Positions 6,792 through 9,902 of a stretch of 9,902 bases of DNA are shown in pieces. A program made the translations under genes and the position numbers. The notes beneath the pieces were generated by a model that made no database searches, was not told the DNA's origin, and saw only the letters and a list, made by a program, of their open reading frames with translations. Every line of letters starts with the position of its first letter. Positions within the stretch are counted from its first letter, which is position 1. The stretch spans positions 1-9,902 of the forward strand of contig JAESTE010000082.1 of the NCBI GenBank assembly GCA_016763735.1, in the 5' to 3' direction. Origin of the DNA: Nitrospinaceae bacterium. Its GTDB lineage: Bacteria; Nitrospinota; Nitrospinia; Nitrospinales; VA-1.

Positions 6792-7379
6792 ATGAAATTA
6801 TTTAGATCTGCTTACGACTGGGTCTTGCACTGGGCGGCAACGCCCTATGCCCTGCCTGCGCTTTGCGTTATCTCTTTTATCGAGTCATCATTTTTTCCTA
6901 TTCCTCCCGATATCTTGTTGATCGCCATGACCGTTGCCGTTCCTGCATTGTGGATGCGGTTCTCTCTTTTTTGTTCCATTGCATCGGTGCTCGGCGGAAT
7001 GTTTGGATATTTTATCGGCTATCAGTTTATGGATATCGTCGGTCAGCAGATTGTGGCGTTCTATCATTTACAAGAAACGTTCGATAAAATAGGCGGACTC
7101 TACAACGAGCATCAGGGCTGGGCAGTAGCCGCAGCCGGATTCACCCCGTTGCCTTACAAAATATTCACTCTTGCCGCCGGAACGTTTAAAATTGATTTTA
7201 CGACTTTTGTTGCGGCTTCAGCGATCAGCCGCTCTGCGCGATTTTTTCTGGTGGGATTCCTAATCTATAAATTTGGTCCACCTATCAAGGCATTGATTGA
7301 AAAATATTTCAATTTATTCAGTATCGTGTTTTTCGTTTTGCTCGTGTTAGGATTTTACCTGCTAAAATTTGTGCTTTAA
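6792..7379 (+). CDS. YqaA/DedA-type (VTT domain) membrane protein
   Basis: This 195-residue integral membrane protein belongs to the SNARE-associated/VTT group, YqaA-like subfamily. Motifs seen are the re-entrant-loop sequence E31-SSFFPIPPD-40, a Gly-rich second segment (SVLGGMFGYFIGY), GFTPLPYKIFTLAAGTFKI, and SRSARFFLVGFLIYKFG, the typical Arg-containing motif. A C-terminal helix completes it (FSIVFFVLLVLGFYLLKFVL). VTT proteins are linked to lipid flipping or proton-dependent transport across the inner membrane. The substrate of the YqaA branch is not known. It follows priA by 22 nt without a clear ribosome site and precedes cutA by 14 nt, so the three are likely one operon. Confidence 0.9.
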   Translation: MKLFRSAYDWVLHWAATPYALPALCVISFIESSFFPIPPDILLIAMTVAVPALWMRFSLFCSIASVLGGMFGYFIGYQFMDIVGQQIVAFYHLQETFDKIGGLYNEHQGWAVAAAGFTPLPYKIFTLAAGTFKIDFTTFVAASAISRSARFFLVGFLIYKFGPPIKALIEKYFNLFSIVFFVLLVLGFYLLKFVL

Positions 7380-7393
7380 CGAAGGGAGTTCGC

Positions 7394-7714
7394 ATGAATG
7401 AGCATTGCGTTGTTTTTATTACCGCAGGGTCCAAGGAGGAAGCGGAGAAATTGAGCCGTGGACTGGTAGAAGAAAAATTAGCCTTCTGCGTCAACACCGT
7501 TCCAGGTATCCAGTCGACTTATCACTGGGAAGGAAAGATTCATGTCGATGATGAAATTCTGTTGATCGTTAAAACCCGTAAAGATTGCTATGAAGCCTTG
7601 GAGCAATGGGTGAAACGTAATCATAGTTACGATGTTCCTGAAATTATTTCCTTGCCCATTCAAAAAGGACTGCCTGAATATCTAAAAGCGATAGACGACT
7701 GGGTTAGCAGTTAA
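7394..7714 (+). CDS. cutA: CutA1 divalent-cation tolerance protein
   Basis: This 106-residue protein has the usual CutA1 length, a trimeric ferredoxin-like fold. Conserved features are FITAGSKEEAEKLSRGLVEE, C32-V-N34, PGIQSTYHWEGKI (37-49), DDEILLIVKT and the VPEIISLPI strand. A final Trp is present in IDDWVSS. The family was named for copper tolerance in E. coli, but its biochemical function is uncertain. The ATG at 7394 is preceded by GGGAG (7384-7388), a good ribosome site. It is the last gene of the priA-yqaA-cutA run; an interspersed inverted repeat follows within about 22 nt. Confidence 0.95.
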   Translation: MNEHCVVFITAGSKEEAEKLSRGLVEEKLAFCVNTVPGIQSTYHWEGKIHVDDEILLIVKTRKDCYEALEQWVKRNHSYDVPEIISLPIQKGLPEYLKAIDDWVSS

Positions 7715-7735
7715 TATGAGAACTGAAATTATTTT

Positions 7736-7814
7736 AACCCCCCTAATCCCCCCTTATCAGGGGGGACATTATTAGTTCCTCCCCCTGACAAGGGGGACTG
7801 AGGGGGTTGCCCTT
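7736..7814. repeat. Inverted pair of C-run/G-run repeats (copies 2 and 3)
   Basis: The left arm, AACCCCCCTAATCCCCCCTTAT then CAGGGGGGAC (7736-7767), is the reverse complement, with a few changes, of the right arm, CCCCCTGACAAGGGGGACTG then AGGGGGTT (7780-7807). The whole can fold as one long stem or two small hairpins. The right arm also matches copy 1 at 3779-3814, including the GTTGCC tail. It separates cutA from msrP, and its folded RNA could end or attenuate cutA transcripts. It has no T-run on the plus strand. Confidence 0.65.
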
Positions 7815-7838
7815 TGTTTTATATAAAGGCGTCAATCT

Positions 7839-8807
7839 ATGCCAAACTTCATTGAGAAAAAAGACTGGCAGATTTCTGAGAACCTCGCCGCCCCGGAGTC
7901 TGTCTACTTGAGACGGAGAGAATTTATCCAGGGTACTGCTTTAACCAGCCTGGCAATGGTCGGCGCATTATACGGATGCGGCCCTTCTACCGTCCCAAAC
8001 ACTCTCCCGGAAATTAAGTGGAACGAAACTGAAAAAGCTCTTTACCCTGCCAAACGCAATCCAGAATTTGAACTCGACCGACCCTTAACGGACGAAAAAA
8101 TAGCGGGCACTTATAATAATTTCTATGAATTCGGATCAGACAAAATCGACCCCGTCCTTTACGCGCAAAAACTAAATACACGGCCCTGGACAGTGGAAGT
8201 GGGGGGACGGGTCAACAAACCAAAAACTTTCGATATTGATGATCTGCTGAAGATCATGCCAATAGAAGAAAGGCTGTATCGCCTTCGCTGTGTCGAAGCC
8301 TGGGCGATGGCGGTGCCGTGGACGGGATTTCCATTTAAAGAACTGTTAAAACTTGTTGAACCAAAATCATCCGCCACCTATGTCAAAATGGAAACCTTTT
8401 ATCAGCCCTTCACCGCGCAGGGGCAACTGGCTTTTTGGGAGCCCTGGGCCTACACCGAAGGGCTGACGCTAGAAGAAGCCATGAACGACCTCGCGTTCCT
8501 GGTTACAGGAATTTACGGACATCCATTATCGAAACAACACGGCGCCCCCCTCCGTCTGGCGGTTCCCTGGAAGTATGGGTTTAAGAGTATAAAATCTATT
8601 GTAAAAATTGAACTCGTCGATTATAAACCCGCGACGTTCTGGACAACTTTGCAGGGACTCGAATACGATTTCACCGCCAATGTTGACCCTCGCATCCCTC
8701 ATCCGCGCTGGCCGCAAAACCGCGAAAAGATGATTGGAACAGGAGCTATTCGAGCAACTCTTCCTTACAACGGTTATGGCAAATACGTCGCCAAAATGTA
8801 TGGATGA
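7839..8807 (+). CDS. msrP: Protein-methionine-sulfoxide reductase catalytic subunit MsrP (YedY)
   Basis: MsrP is a periplasmic molybdopterin enzyme that reduces oxidised methionines in envelope proteins, normally fed electrons by the haem membrane protein MsrQ. The protein has 322 residues. A Tat signal is present (LRR-R26R27EF29-IQG, then a hydrophobic stretch TALTSLAMVGALYGC). The molybdenum-ligand cysteine is C151 in YRLRCVEAWAMAVPW. Other matching blocks are TGFPFKELL, FWEPWAYTEGLTLEEAM, GIYGHPLSKQHGAPLRL, WKYGFKSIKSIVKIE and the C-terminal DPRIPHPRWPQ. The length is close to the E. coli protein. AAAGG lies about 10 nt before the ATG. There is no msrQ adjacent: upstream is cutA with an intervening repeat, and downstream is a palindromic repeat. 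The electron donor would have to be encoded elsewhere. Confidence 0.95.
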   Translation: MPNFIEKKDWQISENLAAPESVYLRRREFIQGTALTSLAMVGALYGCGPSTVPNTLPEIKWNETEKALYPAKRNPEFELDRPLTDEKIAGTYNNFYEFGSDKIDPVLYAQKLNTRPWTVEVGGRVNKPKTFDIDDLLKIMPIEERLYRLRCVEAWAMAVPWTGFPFKELLKLVEPKSSATYVKMETFYQPFTAQGQLAFWEPWAYTEGLTLEEAMNDLAFLVTGIYGHPLSKQHGAPLRLAVPWKYGFKSIKSIVKIELVDYKPATFWTTLQGLEYDFTANVDPRIPHPRWPQNREKMIGTGAIRATLPYNGYGKYVAKMYG

Positions 8808-8818
8808 TGCTCATTTCT

Positions 8819-8934
8819 CGTCATTGCGAAGAGCCGAAGGCGATGTGGCAATCCAGAACCATTAAATAGCTACCTTCAAGTTGGATAATATTAAATCTGG
8901 ATCGCCGGGCTCCTTACAGTCGCTCGCGATGACA
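8819..8934. mobile_element. MITE-like palindromic element, no coding capacity
   Basis: The ends are inverted: CGTCATTGCGA (8819-8829) against TCGCGATGACA (8924-8934). The inner borders also match as GGCAATCCAG (8847-8856) and CTGGATCGCC (8897-8906). The middle 40 nt are AT-rich. Elements with CGTCATTGCGA... and ...GGCAATCCAG arms are widespread in unrelated bacterial genomes and are thought to be moved in trans. That statement rests on general recollection. It lies 12 nt after the msrP stop and could form a large RNA hairpin there. Confidence 0.7.
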
Positions 8935-9003
8935 TGTTGAAGGGCTCTTGATGAAAAGAATTTCGTAGCCATTTGCAGACTGGAAAAACGAAAACAATTC
9001 AGT

Positions 9004-9009
9004 CATAAT
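9004..9009 (+). promoter_or_regulatory. Possible -10 element giving a leaderless transcript
   Basis: CATAAT ends 6 nt before the ATG at 9016, so transcription would start at or next to the A of the ATG. A weak -35 (TGGAAA, four of six matches) lies 17 nt upstream. No ribosome site precedes this ATG. The region is AT-rich, so chance is possible. Confidence 0.3.
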
Positions 9010-9015
9010 CAATTT

Positions 9016-9348
9016 ATGAAATTAAAAAAAATAATTTACACATTCGCTGCTTTTGTATTTCTGATTTTATTTGTTTCGCAAATTCTGGAGGCCGCATCTG
9101 AGGAGACCTCTGTCGTTCAAACAAAAACAAAGATTTATACGGTCATTGAATTTGAATCGACCTTCATGAATCGCAGAAAGGAAGAAGTTCTGAAAACTCT
9201 AGGAGAGCCGGACAAAAAAAGCCAGGTACAAGGCAGAGAAACTTGGAAATACAGCCAAATCGTAAAGGATGTGGGGAAAGTGTGGGATCAAAACGTCATG
9301 TTCGATTTCGGTCGTGTGAATTATGTTTGGATAGATAACGGCAAGTAG
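9016..9348 (+). CDS. Exported small protein with BamE/SmpA-like fold
   Basis: This 110-residue protein has a signal peptide: KLKK, a hydrophobic stretch IIYTFAAFVFLILFVSQIL, and cleavage near EAA-SEE (26-29). The mature part contains MNRRKEEVLKTLGEPDKKSQ, then ETWKYSQI and VMFDFGRVNYVWIDNGK. A short helix-turn followed by GEPD, a Trp-Tyr strand and a final FxxGRV strand is the pattern of SmpA/OmlA (BamE)-like domains. There is no lipobox cysteine, so it would be soluble in the periplasm, unlike BamE. That makes a role in the Bam complex doubtful. No Shine-Dalgarno sequence is seen. The stop is 1 nt from the stop of the convergent gene at 9350-9664. Confidence 0.7.
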   Translation: MKLKKIIYTFAAFVFLILFVSQILEAASEETSVVQTKTKIYTVIEFESTFMNRRKEEVLKTLGEPDKKSQVQGRETWKYSQIVKDVGKVWDQNVMFDFGRVNYVWIDNGK

Positions 9349-9349
9349 T

Positions 9350-9664
9350 TTATTTCTTAAAAAAAGATTCGATTTGTGCGCCCATGAATCCTGCAATTGC
9401 ACCACCTGTTCCTGCAGCCATGATTAGGATATCGCGATCCCCGGTTCGGTAGCCTAAATAAGCACCGATCAATACGCCCAGGCAAATAATCATCATAAAA
9501 CGCCGACCGCCCAGCCAGCCGACAAAGCCGCCGATCACCATTCCCAAAAAACCAGCGATGACCATCAGTAATGGACTGTCCGTTACCAATCCGATCAGAA
9601 TTCCCGTCGTTCCGATCAACGTCATTCCTAAATAGATTTCATTTTTGTTGGCAGGTTTTGGCAT
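9350..9664 (-). CDS. Small glycine-rich membrane protein, unknown function
   Basis: This 104-residue protein has about four short hydrophobic helices: LGMTLIGTTGILIGLV, LLMVIAGFLGMVIGGFVGWL, FMMIICLGVLIGAYLGY and ILIMAAGTGGAIAGFMG. Gly-zipper-like GxxxG spacing (GFLGMVIGGFVG) suggests tight helix packing or oligomers. The ends are charged (MPKPANKNE and ESFFKK). No family is recognised. There is no ribosome site: the ATG is preceded directly by GCAAATATTGTATGG on the plus strand, which on the coding strand reads TACAAT, 6 nt, ATG. It converges with the BamE-like gene, the two stops being separated by a single base. It lies upstream of no other gene in the window. Confidence 0.65.
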   Translation of the reverse strand: MPKPANKNEIYLGMTLIGTTGILIGLVTDSPLLMVIAGFLGMVIGGFVGWLGGRRFMMIICLGVLIGAYLGYRTGDRDILIMAAGTGGAIAGFMGAQIESFFKK

Positions 9665-9670
9665 GCAAAT

Positions 9671-9676
9671 ATTGTA
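9671..9676 (-). promoter_or_regulatory. Possible -10 element (TACAAT) for the gene at 9350-9664
   Basis: Read on the minus strand, TACAAT ends 6 nt before the ATG, so the start would fall on or beside the ATG, leaderless. No convincing -35 is present, since the position holds GGGAGG. The call rests on the -10 and the missing ribosome site. Confidence 0.3.
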
Positions 9677-9690
9677 TGGATAAAAGGGGT

Positions 9691-9720
9691 AACTCCTCCC
9701 CTATCATGAGGGGAGGGGAA
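9691..9720. repeat. C-run/G-run hairpin, possible relative of the repeat family
   Basis: CCTCCCCT-ATCATG-AGGGGAGG (about 9695-9716) is a perfect 8-bp stem with a 6-nt loop, preceded by GGGGT and followed by GGAATTC. It resembles the 3779 and 7736-7814 elements in layout but differs in the loop. It sits between the pntB terminator and the small membrane protein gene. Relationship to the other copies is inferred. Confidence 0.4.
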
Positions 9721-9763
9721 TTCAAGCCACCCATAAAACTCATGGGTTTGCTGGCTGCGTCAA

Positions 9764-9810
9764 ATAAAAAAACCCTCTGAGCCCTCTTTTTCAGGAAGGC
9801 CGAGAGGGTT
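9764..9810 (-). terminator. Intrinsic terminator of pntB
   Basis: AACCCTCT (9771-9778) pairs with AGAGGGTT (9803-9810), with further GCC/GGC pairing inside the loop. On the minus strand the stem is followed by seven T's and ATTTG, which is a textbook Rho-independent terminator. It lies 15 nt after the pntB stop. Confidence 0.85.
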
Positions 9811-9825
9811 TATCTAAGTACTTAT

Positions 9826-9902
9826 TTACAGATTCTTGAAAACCTCATCAAGGCTCTTTTTGGCATCGCCGAACAGCATCCGAGTATTTTCTTTAAAGAA
9901 CA
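9826..9902 (-). CDS. pntB: NAD(P) transhydrogenase subunit beta, C-terminal end (partial)
   Basis: Only the last 24 codons plus the TAA (9826-9828) are in the window; the gene continues past 9902. The residues ENTRMLFGDAKKSLDEV followed by FKNL are the highly conserved C-terminus of PntB (NTxMLFGDAK is the hallmark), the NADP(H)-binding end. PntB is the beta subunit of the proton-translocating transhydrogenase, which moves hydride from NADH to NADP+ driven by the proton gradient. The terminator at 9764-9810 lies just downstream. Confidence 0.88.
   Translation of the reverse strand, partial: FFKENTRMLFGDAKKSLDEVFKNL

Noticed and set aside
9729..9747. ACCCAT-aaaactc-ATGGGT hairpin
   Set aside because: The stem is only 6 bp with a short T-run on the plus strand (TTTG); it could be a weak plus-strand terminator, but no plus-strand gene ends nearby except at 9348.

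Overview
The window looks like chromosomal DNA of a Gram-negative, moderately AT-rich bacterium. It carries a Tat-exported molybdopterin reductase, a BamE-like periplasmic protein, the end of a proton-translocating transhydrogenase subunit and a full set of conserved housekeeping genes. The gene set and the C-run/G-run interspersed hairpins would fit a Nitrospinota- or deltaproteobacteria-like genome, but that placement is an impression and not a demonstration. No phage, transposase, CRISPR array, rRNA or tRNA was seen.

Layout. (1) 1-3719, plus strand: a sigma70-like promoter (57-85) followed by a small one-helix membrane protein (156-449), a DUF4149/TMEM205-like four-helix membrane protein (551-1093), an exported formylglycine-generating-enzyme-like (SUMF1 fold) protein (1117-2043) and a 555-residue protein built of two ThyX-like halves (2052-3719). 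Spacing is tight, so this is probably one transcription unit. (2) 3720-4306: a short-gene and regulatory region. It holds a repeat hairpin, a 59-residue basic protein on the minus strand (3825-4004) with a near-consensus promoter, a degenerate direct repeat with a strong hairpin, and the divergent promoter of priA. (3) 4307-7714, plus strand: priA (replication restart helicase), a YqaA/DedA-type membrane protein and cutA, closely packed. (4) 7736-7814: an interspersed inverted-repeat element. (5) 7839-8807: msrP, the molybdenum subunit of periplasmic methionine sulfoxide reductase, with no msrQ beside it, followed by a MITE-like palindromic element (8819-8934). (6) 9016-9664: two small convergent genes, a BamE-like exported protein and a glycine-rich membrane protein. 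Each has a -10-like hexamer exactly 6 nt before its ATG, which suggests leaderless mRNAs. (7) 9764-9902: a clear intrinsic terminator and the last 24 codons of pntB, both on the minus strand.

Functionally the window mixes DNA metabolism (ThyX-like protein, PriA) with envelope proteins. The item most worth following up is the tandem ThyX-like protein. The classic ThyX signature (RHRxxSxNExSxR) appears split between its halves: the C-terminal half keeps RHR, and the N-terminal half keeps the S..E.S.R part. This suggests a fused pseudo-heterodimer with composite active sites, or a repurposed flavoprotein.
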